Positions 20,447 through 31,145 of a DNA stretch of 58,558 bases are shown piece by piece. Below the pieces are notes generated by a model. The model was not told the origin of the DNA. It saw only the letters and a list, made by a program, of their open reading frames with translations, and did no database searches. The stretch's first letter is position 1; the number at the start of each line of letters is the position of its first letter. Source of the stretch: Seminavis robusta (taxonomy: Eukaryota > Bacillariophyta > Bacillariophyceae > Naviculales > Naviculaceae); NCBI GenBank assembly GCA_903772945.1, contig CAICTM010000576.1:1-58558 (forward strand), in the 5' to 3' direction. The position numbers and the translations under genes are program-made.

Positions 20447-21418
20447 TCATTCCTCCACGTTTTCACCGTTGACGGCATGCCCAGATTGGCCTTCGACAAC
20501 CACCAATGCATCGACGATCGCCTCCAGATCTTCCCAGTCTTCATCGGTTTCCTCGGTGTAAGGGTCAAGGGCAGCGTTATCCCTTTCGTTTTCGGGTCGA
20601 CCATCACGGCCGTGGAGAGCTGCACGCACAATGTGACGAAAACATCGGGCGAAGTCGTGCGATTCGAACCTCATCATATCCAACAGATACACGGGCCGCA
20701 CGTTGACCTGTTCGAAGTAATCAAGAATCGACTTCTTGACCTCCTCTTCGGTCTTGCGCCGGCACATAGGTTTCTTGTTCTCGCTGGACAGATCAACGTC
20801 GAATTTGGCACGCACCACAGCGACGGGAATACGATTTGCCACGCATTCATCGAAAACATCCTGCTCCGCCTCCGTCAACCGACCAGCAGTGACCAACACG
20901 ACAAAATCATAGTGAGACAGGCCGTAGTCTATGATATAAGTCTGTGCTGGAATGGAACGGGTGCCAGCACCAGGGTGGTCCACAAGATTCAGACAAAAGG
21001 GATCTCCTCCCACCAGAGAGACACCTCTTTGAAGCAACCAAGCCTGGGAACGTCGTTGTGCACGATTCCACCAACTTTCGGTGCCATCATTTGGCCCACC
21101 AAAGGCCAGCCGTAGGAGATTCAACATCTGGGGGCAATTGATAGTGTAGAGTCGCGGCTCCATCGTCGTTTCGGTGTTCCCTGTGGGAGCCTGCTCCTGT
21201 GCATCCTCATGATAGGGGTCAAGTAGAGTGTTGATTCCAGTGCTCTTGCCACATCCAGAGTTGCCACATATTGCAACGTTGAAGGACCATGGCTTTGGTT
21301 CACCAATGATTTCCGGTCGAGCACTCCTCGTGAGCCAAAACCGATCAGGCACCAATTCGCGTTCCGCTTGTTGGTTTTCGTGGCGGGCCGCCTGTTGGTT
21401 TTCGCGGTTGCCCGGCAT
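20447..21418 (-). CDS. IRG-like (immunity-related) GTPase domain protein
   Basis: 323 residues from the ATG at 21418. A short N-terminal NQQA repeat is followed by the P-loop GNSGCGKST (about residues 52-60), then DHPGAGT as the probable G3 region. Next come DYGLSHYDFVVLVTAGRLTE and AVVRAKFDVDLSSENKK, where RAKFDVD would be the G4 element. This matches interferon-inducible/IRG GTPases (YDFF-x-I...; VRTKxDxDL...) better than Ras-like or dynamin families. A VRPVYLLDMMRFESHDFAR segment corresponds to the C-terminal end of the IRG GTPase domain. No membrane segment is seen. In animals IRGs act on pathogen vacuoles; function in algae is unknown. The gene is convergent with bioF. Bases just upstream of the ATG read in frame as SKGNSK, also found in the small frame at 21716-21955. 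Confidence 0.68.
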   Translation of the reverse strand: MPGNRENQQAARHENQQAERELVPDRFWLTRSARPEIIGEPKPWSFNVAICGNSGCGKSTGINTLLDPYHEDAQEQAPTGNTETTMEPRLYTINCPQMLNLLRLAFGGPNDGTESWWNRAQRRSQAWLLQRGVSLVGGDPFCLNLVDHPGAGTRSIPAQTYIIDYGLSHYDFVVLVTAGRLTEAEQDVFDECVANRIPVAVVRAKFDVDLSSENKKPMCRRKTEEEVKKSILDYFEQVNVRPVYLLDMMRFESHDFARCFRHIVRAALHGRDGRPENERDNAALDPYTEETDEDWEDLEAIVDALVVVEGQSGHAVNGENVEE

Positions 21419-21715
21419 CTTGGAGTTTCCTTTTGAAAAAAAAAACTGAACGTCTAATAACGGATTCAGACGAGATGTGCTTGAGGACTACCCACGAGCT
21501 AGGGCTCGGGTATTTCCCACAGTCAAGTCTGCTCACCGGCCACACTGGCCTCCTGAGAGGGTGCGACGCCTGTTAGCTATCTAAGGATTTGTACACTGAG
21601 GTCAGAGCCATGATTCACCACAAATCACGAGCTCTTTGTTGAAGAGAGTTGGGGTTGGTAAAGAAGTTTGAGGGGGTAGGAGGGGTAAGGAAAAAGGGAT
21701 GGTAGGAATGTCCGA

Positions 21716-21955
21716 CTATCCTGTTTCCAGGGCTGTGGTGTAGTGACTCTCTTGTAACACAGGTTCCCATGTGTTCAAAAATTGAATGATGACTGGTGTA
21801 TTCAGTTGCATGCGCGATTCGAGTGGTATCTGGAATAGCCATTCCAAATGTTCAGGGACTTCTTGCTGGTATGCTTCGTAGAACTGAGTGAGTTGTCGGA
21901 TTGCTTGTGCTTTGGAGTTTCCTTTTGAAAGTGTGATTGTTCTGATACATACCAT
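21716..21955 (-). CDS. Small hypothetical ORF or exon remnant
   Basis: ATG at 21955, 79 residues, with a protein-like helical composition (AQAIRQLTQFYEAYQQEVPE). It includes LSKGNSKAQ, encoded by the 19-nt word that also precedes the IRG-like start about 495 bp downstream. It could be a short gene, a lost first exon, or a duplicated fragment of the neighbouring locus. No known domain. Confidence 0.3.
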   Translation of the reverse strand: MVCIRTITLSKGNSKAQAIRQLTQFYEAYQQEVPEHLEWLFQIPLESRMQLNTPVIIQFLNTWEPVLQESHYTTALETG

Positions 21956-22851
21956 GCATCATACGCAACCAGCAGCAAAACGCCGAAACTCGATCTTCTA
22001 CTAGCTAGAGCACGTACCTAGTTTGAAACTTTCAGAGGAAGAACACTTCTCAAAATCTTTGCCGACTATGCATACAGTCAACTATCATACAAGTTTCGAG
22101 GCCTCAATCCCCCCAACCGCGGGAAAGCTCGAGCGAGGACACATTAGCCGGATGTGAGGCACCCTCTGCTTATAGCTACGGTACCGGTAGCCAGAAGAGT
22201 GCTGGATTCCAAGCAGGATTTTCTGCTGGAATGAAGTTCAAGATTGACGTGAGATAAGTGTATTGCAAGTGGAGTTAGAACCCAGTGCCAGCTTTCAGAA
22301 GCTCAAGGTATTATACTGCGCAGCCCGAGTACGTGATGCTTTTGTCTTCAGTGTGGCATAAAGGTAGGGTAAGTCAGGTGCCAACGACAAAATGTCAATG
22401 AGCTCCATACATGCACCGATCCACAAAGATCCAATGCAGTTGAGCTCCCAAAATGTTGCACAGATCTTCCAAGAGGCTAGCCAGTCTAGTAGATAGGCAC
22501 CGGGATAGGTCTTCTCGTCAACTGCTATCATTACAACAGCCTTTGTTTGATTAAAAGCATGTTGTAACCCTTTCCTATGCAGCTATAGGAACTGACATGA
22601 TGCAGAGGAGTCAGTTGTCATTCGTTTGGATGAGTTACGAGTCGAGTCGGGTTTTTATTAAGATTGGATGGATGTGAATTTATTTGCCTATAGATCTACT
22701 TCAGCTAAGCCAAGCCATGAAAACCGTATTGTAAGTCTATAACTGGAGTTGCTCTAGTTAGTTCCGAGCTGCTGTATTCTTCGGTATGGTAGTCTTGGTT
22801 GTGCCAGTTCAGTATCTCGTACTCGCTCACCAGCACGAGTACGGTACAGGA
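21956..22851. other. Intergenic, no supported gene
   Basis: One ATG-started minus-strand frame of 78 codons (22295-22531) has no recognisable domain. GTAC- and TAGC-type words are present. I see no RNA gene. Confidence 0.35.
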
Positions 22852-23624
22852 CTACTTGCTGCTCTTGCCCTCATCGTCATCCATAGGTGGAACCCAATTC
22901 TCAAAGGTTTCTTCAAAACATGCTGCCGCCTTGTCCCCCAAATCATCAAAGAAACCCTTGGCACTGCCCCAATCATAGCCTGGAATGAAACGGGCCGTCG
23001 TGCTTGGAGTCTTGCTCATGTCCTTGGCGCTATGATCTCCCCAAGGATTCGAAGATTCCTCCGAAAATTAATCCAACTTGGAATTCTGAAACTGATACCG
23101 ATTCAACAACTCTTCCAAGTCAGAAAAGTTCGAACCCTCAACCCGGGCAACTCTGTTGCCTAAGATAGTATATAACCGTTTTCGTGGTTATTGGTCACAT
23201 TGCGACAGGGATCAGCCTCTGTATACAATCAGGCAATCAACCAAACGCACCTCAGACAGTCTACATTGCATTTGCTTGGCTTACCTTGATAGAAAATGTC
23301 AAAAGTGGGCCAACTTTGTACGCTGGCTTTGCCAATCAGCATTTTCGTATTCGGCAAAGCATCGTAGAAAAATGGTGGCTGGATTGTCCCGGGCCAAACG
23401 CTCGTATTCTGCCTCGGTCGTCACACAAGAGTCCATCTGAGATGACGTGAACTTGGCCACACACACACAATGCCATCCGGTCGTTCTGACAACGGCATGG
23501 CGGCCAATTTGACTATTTCTTCTAGTTGTTCATACTCTCTGTTCCACAGCGAAACAGCAGTTACATTACATTGTGAAGTCAAGCAGAGTGTGAGGGTTTG
23601 TGTTGGATGGATCCGGTCACTCAT
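22852..23624 (-). pseudogene. Thioredoxin-like pseudogene with one intron
   Basis: Pieces of a thioredoxin-fold protein are read on the minus strand. From the ATG at 23624 the first frame runs to RPDGIVCV, then shifts at a (GT)n run. The next frame reads VAKFTSSQMDSC and ERLARDNPATIFLRCFAEYE, then shifts again to LIGKASVQSWPTFDIFYQG, the conserved region around the cis-proline. A clean GT-AG intron (23160-23284; GTAAGC donor, TTAG acceptor) joins this to NRVARVEGSNFSDLEELLNR, the usual last strand and helix. A TAA follows, then an open stretch ending ENWVPPMDDDEGKSSK. With two frameshifts and one stop it is most likely a pseudogene. The active-site position reads SSQMDSC rather than WCGPC, so even the parent was atypical. 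A different thioredoxin-domain gene lies 3 kb away. Confidence 0.7.
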
Positions 23625-24005
23625 CTTGACTTGTTGCGAAGGTACCTGTATGTTGTCCTCTTTTCAAAGCCATCTGAATCGATCCCTTGATCGCTCACTT
23701 AAAAACGTGGTAATATGGCATTGGTCGTCGAGTAGCTACGGTAGCTCTGTTGGGACCAGACAACAGAAATGGTATCAATGGGTCGGCCACGGAGGTTGAA
23801 ACATAGATATGGAGCGTTGGCGCAGCCAGCGAGACTTGCTACGTACAATTCACGCGGGTTTGCCTCGAGAAAAATCTGATGGTGTCCGAATGAACTTGAG
23901 TGTGGAGACCATCAGGAGAGGCGCACAACTTTCAATCAAGTGCGCTGCCAACTTGGTGAAGGTTCATAGGTATACAGTTTGGTACTGTACGCAAACGACG
24001 CAAAC

Positions 24006-25282
24006 ATGTCTTTTCTAACCACCGATACAACATGGACAGGAAACATTCTGTTGAGCGAGACAGTTACGCTTAACCCTGGTGTTACCCTCTCTATCTTGGG
24101 AGCCAGAGTTGACTTTGAAAACGACAATGCCGGTATCTTCGTGGACACGGACTCGACCGTCGTTCTCCAGGATTCCGAGTTCCACGGGCCAGGGTTTGGC
24201 ATCTTCTTTCTGAACAATGATCCTGCATTCGTCCTTGCCGACAACTTTACTTGCTCCAACATGAATACCTGCATCGGGATTCCACAAGGTGGTGGGAGCA
24301 TGAACACTGTGGAGGTTCAAAACTCTGTCTTTGTGGACAATACATATGGGCTAGTTGATTATTCCAGTACAGGAGCTTCTATCATAGTTGACAACTCCCT
24401 GTTCCTTCGGAATACTATCGGAGCGTCAACAAGGTCACTGTCGAGCGACCCAATTGAACTCAAGAACTGTGTCTTCGCCTTCAACAGCGCCATGGTAGTC
24501 CAAACTCACAGCGCAACCATCAGTGACACGATTTTCATGTACAACAGTCATTACGCCTTGTTCGCCTCGAATGCTGATAGAACTCTGACAGTGACAAATA
24601 CGGTATTCTACTTTATGGTCAAGGCGCTTTGATATCGGGGAATTCATTGAACTCACTCCGAAACTTCACCGATGTCAGCTGGATCCGAAACAATGTTGCG
24701 GTGGCAACTTCCCATGGTCCTGGTGCCGCTAGCAATACCTACATGACTCGGACAAATTTCATCGAAAATACTAGGTTTCACATTGAGCTAGGCTCCGGCG
24801 ACGACTGGGAATTGCCGAACTTGTACTGGGGAACAAGCGACCTGAACGAGATCGGTCAGCATATTGAAGACTTTTTTGACTTTACTGACCGCGGGCGTCT
24901 CCTATTCGCACCGATTGCAGAAACTCCATTTTTGCACGGACTCTACAACGGGGAAGACCCATGGTGTCCTCCGTCATCCTTCTTGGGGTATGATCTAAGT
25001 CACCCTTCCAATGACTGCAACGGTAATTCTGAAGCGCCTGTGGCAGTCCCCTCAATGCAACCAAGTCAGAATCCCACTGGAGCTCCTGTCGCAGCCCCCT
25101 CAATGCAACCAAGTCAGCATCCTGCTGGAATGCCAGTCGCAGCCTCCTCAATGCAACCAAGTCAGGATCCTATCGGAGCTCCCAACATGCGACCTAGTCA
25201 GAGTCCCGCTTCGCCCACCTGCTCCTCAGTTCTCAACAGCATTGTCCAAGGGGTCGAGAGGTTGTTTGACTTTGGAGGTTGA
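24006..25282 (+). pseudogene. Right-handed beta-helix (pectin-lyase-like) protein, frameshifted
   Basis: Two adjoining frames make one product. The first (first ATG 24006; the frame itself opens at 23970) contains repeated beta-helix rungs: SETVTLNPGVTLSILG, VVLQDSEFHGPGFGIF, VEVQNSVFVDNTYGLV, IIVDNSLFLRNTIGAS and IELKNCVFAFNSA. It ends soon after a frame change at about 24602-24615. The second frame then continues YGQGALISGNSLN and runs to 25282. The second part includes SRNxYWG-like NLYWGTSDLNEIGQ, usual at the end of such domains. It then has three or four copies of a proline-rich stalk repeat (PSMQPSQNPTGAPVA type, about 25050-25205). No signal peptide precedes the helix, so the 5' end is also missing or is in an unseen exon. 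Substrate unknown; probably a cell-surface or wall protein in origin. Confidence 0.65.
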
Positions 25283-26456
25283 AGCACATATATTCGTTGC
25301 ACAAAAGTCCCTGTAGCACGTTCCGTTCTTGAATAAATTAAGGTAATGCACGAGCAGGAAGTCAATCGGCCCGAGACTTCGTTATGAGCAAGTACTAAAA
25401 GAAATATGGTGTGATGATACCGAGAATCGAGGGTCCCAGTTCAATGTGTGTTCTATCATGCCAGTATCAATATATGTGTAATCAAACCTGTTTTACTGAC
25501 TGTTTACGGCTAGAAAGCTTGAGAGTCCTGTGCACGCGTATACGGTACAGAGATGTAGACTGTAGACCTCAGATATTAGCCAATGGCCTTCGATGCATGG
25601 ATGCATTTGACGGCGTACTCGTGCCTCTAAGTGATAATACATGAAGAAAGCCCACGGATCCAGTTTCCCATTCCATTGAAACAGAATGTGTTGAAATTTG
25701 TGTGCAAGTGTAAAAAGTGCAGGAATGTTCACAAAATAAATAAATGGAGAAGTAGAAGCGAATGTTTTGCTTCGAGATTGCCATGGCCATCCACCTGGCA
25801 TACATCATACCCATACCACCAGGCAAGTCCGTGCCTCGCAGCCAATGGTTACACCACGGCTCTTCAATCAAACAACTGACGACTTGAGGATCGGCTTTGG
25901 ATTGATGATTGGCAAAATGTACGTTGTCACCGTTGGCTTGACCATTTGCTATGGTGCGGTGAGAATGGATTCCAGCGGACGAGGGCAACGTGCAAGGGGG
26001 GAGCAGGACAGTCAGGATTGCATACAACTGGACAAGTCAATAGCAGGAAGAAAGGGGGAAGGAACGAGGGTATAAATTGGATCGTAGGGCGGAGACTAGC
26101 TATGTGTAGAGATCAAGAGCACCTGGATGCAAGTGCCCTGGCAAGACGCAGATAAACACTCGTTTCATTCCATTTGGTGTAAAAATGACATCATAATGAC
26201 ATACGATATCAATGACGTAATGCAGCAATTGAACATGTCACGATCTTTTGCCTCAAGAAAAACATCATGCGTTTTCGTTCCAAGCATCTGTCAAGATGGG
26301 CCATTGGATGCCCTGGCCATCATCATCAAACCCATCAGCAACCGTAGCTCTGTAGCTAGCTAGAGTGCAGTTTGTCTCAGCTCCACCTTTAGTTGTTTGG
26401 GAAAGCGCCTTTGAACTGCTGTTTCAAAGCTAGCTAGCTGGTAGTGGTACCTACCA
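25283..26456. other. Intergenic, no supported gene
   Basis: Overlapping short frames on both strands (25411-26155) share no domain with anything I know. AATAAATAAAT at 25736 could serve as a polyadenylation signal on the plus strand. A TAGC run lies at 26356 and 26431. Confidence 0.4.
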
Positions 26457-28399
26457 ATGACAAGTTCCAGGAGATATCATCATGTGGGGATCATAATATC
26501 GATGGCGGTCCTGACCGTGACATCACTCACTGTAAGGGCTTTTCCCATATCCTCGCACTCATCTACATCATGTACCTGGAGACGACAGAACCGACGATTT
26601 GGCCGCCAAAGCAGGAAGATACTACATCTTCTAAATGTAGTAGAGGAATCTGAAGACCACAGAAAGAGAAGCAAAGACAACCAGGGGTATCCTACCGCAA
26701 GTAGATCTACCACAAGCTTGCAGCTGAATTCCAGCACGGATGATTATTTGGCCAATCTAGATGCCGGCGACATGCCATTGTTGTCTCCACGGGGGATCTA
26801 TCAGATCAAAAGTGAATGGCAGTACAGGTAGGTACCGTATTGTTGGAAGGGGTATGTATACCATCTATCCATGGTCAGTCAGTCAGCTACTAATCATACT
26901 GTGTATGCTCTTTTGTTTTTTTCAGAAACTTTTTGGACGCCAATCCGGACAAACTGGTGGTCATCAAGTACTTTGCGTCGTACTGTCGTGCCTGTAAGGC
27001 TCTGGAACCCAAATTCGTGGCCGTCAAGGACGATCGTCAGCTGGTCGATCTACCCATTGTCTGGGCCGAATATCAATCCCAACGAAAGAACAAGGATCTC
27101 TTTCAACAACTCAACGTATTGGCATTGCCCACGGTACAGTTCTACGATGGCGACCGAGGCGTGGTCGAAAATTTTCCCTGTGGACCCGCCAAAATTCCAC
27201 TCCTCAAACAAAAGTTGGCACAATTCCTCAATGCCCGCGTCGATCCCGACACCAGACAACTCAAACCAACTTCAGAGGACGAACGACAATCCATGTTACC
27301 TCGCGTCGATCGAGAAGTTTCCGTCAGTGATGAACTCATCACCAAAGAACATATCGACTATTTGCGTCATGGCATGCCCTTTTTTGAAGACTTGTCGCAA
27401 CCAGAATTTGACGAACTACTGGGCAAGGCACGATTGCTGACGTTTGAAGCGGGCGACTTGATTATTCGACAAGGCATGCCACCCACCACATTTTATGTCC
27501 TCAAGAGTGGTAAAGTCGAAATGTGTATTCGAGGCAAATTTGACGATCCCATATCGACACCTCCCAATTACCTCGGTGTCGCTGTCAATGAACTCAAAAC
27601 ATTTGATTTCTTTGGAGAACGGGCACTCACCACGGGAGAACCCTATGCCTGTAGCATTCGGGTCTTGCAAAAGACCCGCGCATTTGCCTTTGCCGTGGAG
27701 GATATCCCCGAAAGTTCCATTCTCAGCAAACAACGACGGGCCAATGGAGAATTGGTCGAAAAGCTGACCGAACGATATCTACTCCCGGAAGACTACACAC
27801 CAACCTACCAAGTCGTCACGCCACGGGATGAATGTGTCTTGGAGTTGCTCGTCCGATTCAAACAAATTCGACAAGCTGCCAAATGTTTCCAGTACATTAT
27901 GAAATCACAGCCCAACTGGGGTGATCAAGGAGAAATTGCAAGGCGATCCATGTTGGTCAACAAATTGTCCAAAGCACAAGCGGACGAGTTCCAAGATGTC
28001 TTTAACATTGTCGACAAGGATAAAAAGGGAAAGATTAGTCTGCTGGAGATGCGAAAATTCATGGAATCGGCTCGTGAAAACAAATCCACCGATGAACTCA
28101 TGGAAATGCTGGCCCGAGCCAACCCCAAGTTTGATGAAAACAAGGATTACGCCATTAGCCGCGACGAATTCATGGGTGTCATGGCCGAAGCGGAATTCTA
28201 CAATCTATTTACCGAAACATTTACCGAGTTGGATCTGGACCAGACGGGGTACGTGCGAGCGGGGGATCTAGACGATGTCTTGGGTGGCGTACGAGACTTG
28301 ATCTCCAATGACAAGACCAACATTATCGATGTGGAAGACAAGGACATGCTGATAGACTACGAACAGTTCTCCAAGATGCTACTGGGAGCTGCCTTGTAG
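26457..28399 (+). CDS. Plastid-targeted thioredoxin / cyclic-nucleotide-binding / EF-hand fusion
   Basis: Two exons, 26457-26827 and 26923+3 (26926)-28399, joined over a 98-nt GT-AG intron with a CTAAT branch-like site, give 614 residues. The leader IIISMAVLTVTSLTVRAFPI has a signal-peptide core followed by an AFP-type motif, the mark of import into the complex plastid of diatoms; Met16 is an alternative start. A thioredoxin fold follows (about 125-230): VVIKYFASYCRACKALEPKF with CRAC in place of CGPC, then LALPTVQFYDG with the cis-proline. A cyclic-nucleotide-binding domain (about 270-400) shows LTFEAGDLIIRQGMPPTTFY and FFGERALTTGEPY, where the GER core matches the phosphate-binding cassette. 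EF-hands follow (DKDKKGKISLLEM, DENKDYAISRDEF, DLDQTGYVRAGDL). The protein could couple redox state, cNMP and calcium in the plastid stroma; that role is inference. Confidence 0.85.
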
Positions 28400-28416
28400 T
28401 AGTAGTGATTCCATGA

Positions 28417-28440
28417 ATGCATGCATGCATGCATGCATGC
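28417..28440. repeat. (ATGC)6 microsatellite
   Basis: Six ATGC units shortly after the stop of the thioredoxin fusion gene. Similar runs occur at 11343-11361 and 11747-11767. Confidence 0.9.
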
Positions 28441-29980
28441 AACTAACAGCACCTGGCGGTTTCCCAGAGACAAACCATATACCCGTTGGGCCACAAATCT
28501 CGGCCCTGAATTAGGATTGCATGAAACTCGTTCTATAGATTGCTACCAGCTTCTTGCTTTCATCTGGGCTATTGATCAAGCCTACCGGTATGCTGTATAG
28601 ATGCCTTGGACCTTGGATCGTCTCACCGCTTGCTGTCCAGTGCCATCGCTTCTTCTAGCTAGCTTGCTCCGTGGTTTCTCCCGAGAGACCAAGCATGCCG
28701 TTGCTTTTAGGATTATTGGGATTCGGCTGTCGATGCATGCTGTGAACTCGGACATCCAGGATCCAGGATGTGCCAAACATTTCCAAAGGTCCCGCAAAGC
28801 CAGACCCATTGGCCCCTGTACTGGTCCCACGGAACCTAGTCCTGAATTTCGACTCTGGCCCTGGTTGGCTTCAATAGATAATCCACCTACTCTAAAACCC
28901 CCTTGTATTTGCAGAGGTACTAGTACGGTACCAGGTACGGTACCGTCCACGGAACTCCAACTGGACTCTGGCGTGAACTTGAATACATGTATGTAGGGAT
29001 TGCAGCCCTGGTACCGGTACGGTATGGTAGGCTGGTATTGTAACGCGGGTGAGGCGGACAGTCGAGTCGAGTCACGAGATAAGTCAGTCAAAGTGTTGGC
29101 AAACCATGGAAGCAGTTTGCATTCGTGGTGGGTCTGATCTCTTGGTCACCTTTGGATAAGCAGAAAATGCCAGGCACCTTGCAGTCGTGAGTGGTCTGAG
29201 AGTCTTCGCAAATGGTTTTTCAACGGTGTACCGGTAAGCCGTACATGTACTTCTTCTCTGAACCCGAGAACGTCCTAGTAAACATTCTTATTGCCTCTTC
29301 ATGCAGCTACCGGTATCACTAAAGTCATAAACGCCAGGACCATCCACGGGTCATATTGCCAAGGGAACAATTAATTATTGGTGCAGTGCGGGACCTTGAG
29401 AGGTCGTTGAGCCTGGAGGCATCGAATTCGGAGTGTCTAGTCTACTGTACTGAGTACTGAGTATCACGTACGGTACTAATGTCGTTTGGTCTCAATCGCA
29501 ATCTCGCAATAGCGGATTTAATAGCTCCTGTGTACTGTACAGAGTACAGTACTCCAATCACACTCCCATTCCGGCATATTATGCATACATGTATCGGGTC
29601 GCAGCCATCTCGACATATTATTTGTGTTAGCTTTTGTGTTCTACAGGCCAGGAAACTTGGCAGCTACGCTGCGAGGTGTCAAAATTTTCCAGGAATTGAA
29701 AAGAGTCCCCCAACTCCGTGATCAGTTCTTTCGGTCTTTTCAGTCATGCACCTTACAAATTGAGTCATGAATTAAGACTGGTGCCTGCAGCCTTTTACAT
29801 ACCGGTACTGTACTGCTACTGTATCGGTACAGCGGTACGTCACGGTATCGGTACGGTTGTGGTACTGTATTCTTTATCTCCCCTCTGAGAAGTGAGAAGG
29901 AAACAAGTAAGTACCGGTACCACCGGGAGGCAGGGAATTCCTCATAGGATGACCATCTTTTGTTTTGAGTACAATTCATG
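28441..29980. other. Intergenic, GTAC/TACCGGTA-rich
   Basis: No supported gene. The interval is full of short palindromes built on GTAC: GTACTAGTACGGTACC near 28918, TACCGGTACGGTA near 29010, GTACTGTAC facing GTACAGTAC near 29532-29553, and CGGTACGTCACGGTATCGG near 29830. Frames at 28582-29091 overlap on both strands and look non-coding. Confidence 0.45.
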
Positions 29981-30342
29981 GAGAGCCCCTGAAACGCACG
30001 CGGTTGTATTATACGTATAACATTTTTACTATGTATTCTACAGATCATACGTATTACACATATAACATTTTTAATATGTATTAGACAAGTCATACGTACA
30101 ACACAGAATAACACAAGTGGAACAATATTATAACGTATTACATGTATTATGTTTGTACGTTTTTAGTATAATACATAGGACGAATTTTTGCCAAGTTTTT
30201 TTGCCAGGTGTTTTGCCAGGTGTTTGGGAGGCAGAGAGGAAGATGCACTGTTGCAGCCATAATACCTGACAGTTATCAAGTAAAATGGACTTTACCTATC
30301 TGAACTCTCTCATGTTGCTAGATACAATATCAATGATGAAGA

Positions 30343-31145
30343 ATGGACTCCTGCTTCCATCATTGTGAAGTAGCAACCTCACTAGCTGATGATACGCCAA
30401 AGGAGATAAACATTATGGATACTCTGGGGTTCGATAATTATCGAATGGAGAAATCGACGGTGTATTGGCTACCTTCGATGTATCAATCTTGTGATCCGGC
30501 GCATATTAAAGAAGTTTTGATGCCATACTTTGTACTCCTTGCAAGACTGCTGGATTCCGCATCAAAAACAAGGGATTTGATAAGAGGCGGAATCACATTA
30601 CCATATGTTGTCCAAGGAGTCGTCTTTACAAACAAAGGTCCCAAAAGGACAGCAACAAAACCACCCAGACTCAGCTTCCTGTTGAGGGGGAGGGTGTCAA
30701 ATGTCCATTCTCTTTCAATGTTCTATATAGCCAGGAACACACCAAATCATCCAAATTCAAATCCATCATTGCACAATTGACAGAGACTGACGATGTGATT
30801 GAGTGGGAGATGATCGTGTCTTGGCTATGGAAATTTGCCCGATATCAGACAAGAGAAGAAGCGGATTTGTATAACACAGGTAATACATATAACACAGGTA
30901 ATACGTGTTATACGTATAACACAGTTAATACGTACAACACAGTTAATATGTATAACACGGGTAACACGGGTAACACATATAACACGTATATCATGCATAA
31001 CACGTGTTGCGCGCTTGGTACTTACATGGGTTCAGTACTGGTCCCTACAGGAAGTGTTGACGATGGGAAAATCAAGGCCAGATCTTCCACAAGGCTTGTC
31101 AGTGAGCCTTCAGAGTATATGAATGCAAAGAGAATGGTCCTGTGA
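30343..31145 (+). pseudogene. Unknown element-borne ORF, frameshifted
   Basis: From the ATG at 30343 the frame reads NIMDTLGFDNYRMEKSTVYW ... SKTRDLIRGGITLPYVVQGV up to about 30645. After that the protein-like signal moves to another frame (LPVEGEGVKCPFSFNVLYSQ, KFKSIIAQLTETDDVIEWEM). The second frame then runs through the YNTGNT repeat array to 31145. One frameshift in a short A-rich run (about 30640-30660) would explain it. The family is unrecognised. Confidence 0.45.
30868..31012 (+). repeat. 9-nt-period array encoding YNTGNT-type repeats
   Basis: Alternating TATAACACA and GGTAATACA-like units keep a period of about nine bases, so the reading frame is preserved and the translation is a run of YNT, GNT and VNT triplets. 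Related TAATACGT/ATTACATG words occur at both ends of the 1.56 kb element (30003-30175 and 31445-31520). Confidence 0.75.

Noticed and set aside
28582..29091. 169-codon minus-strand ORF
   Set aside because: It overlaps an equally long plus-strand frame, starts at an unsupported codon and is made of GTAC-type repeats at one end.
30003..30175. TAATACGT-rich stretch as a telomere-like or CRISPR-like array
   Set aside because: Units vary in length and sequence, there are no constant spacers, and the pattern is tied to the ends of the 1.56 kb element.
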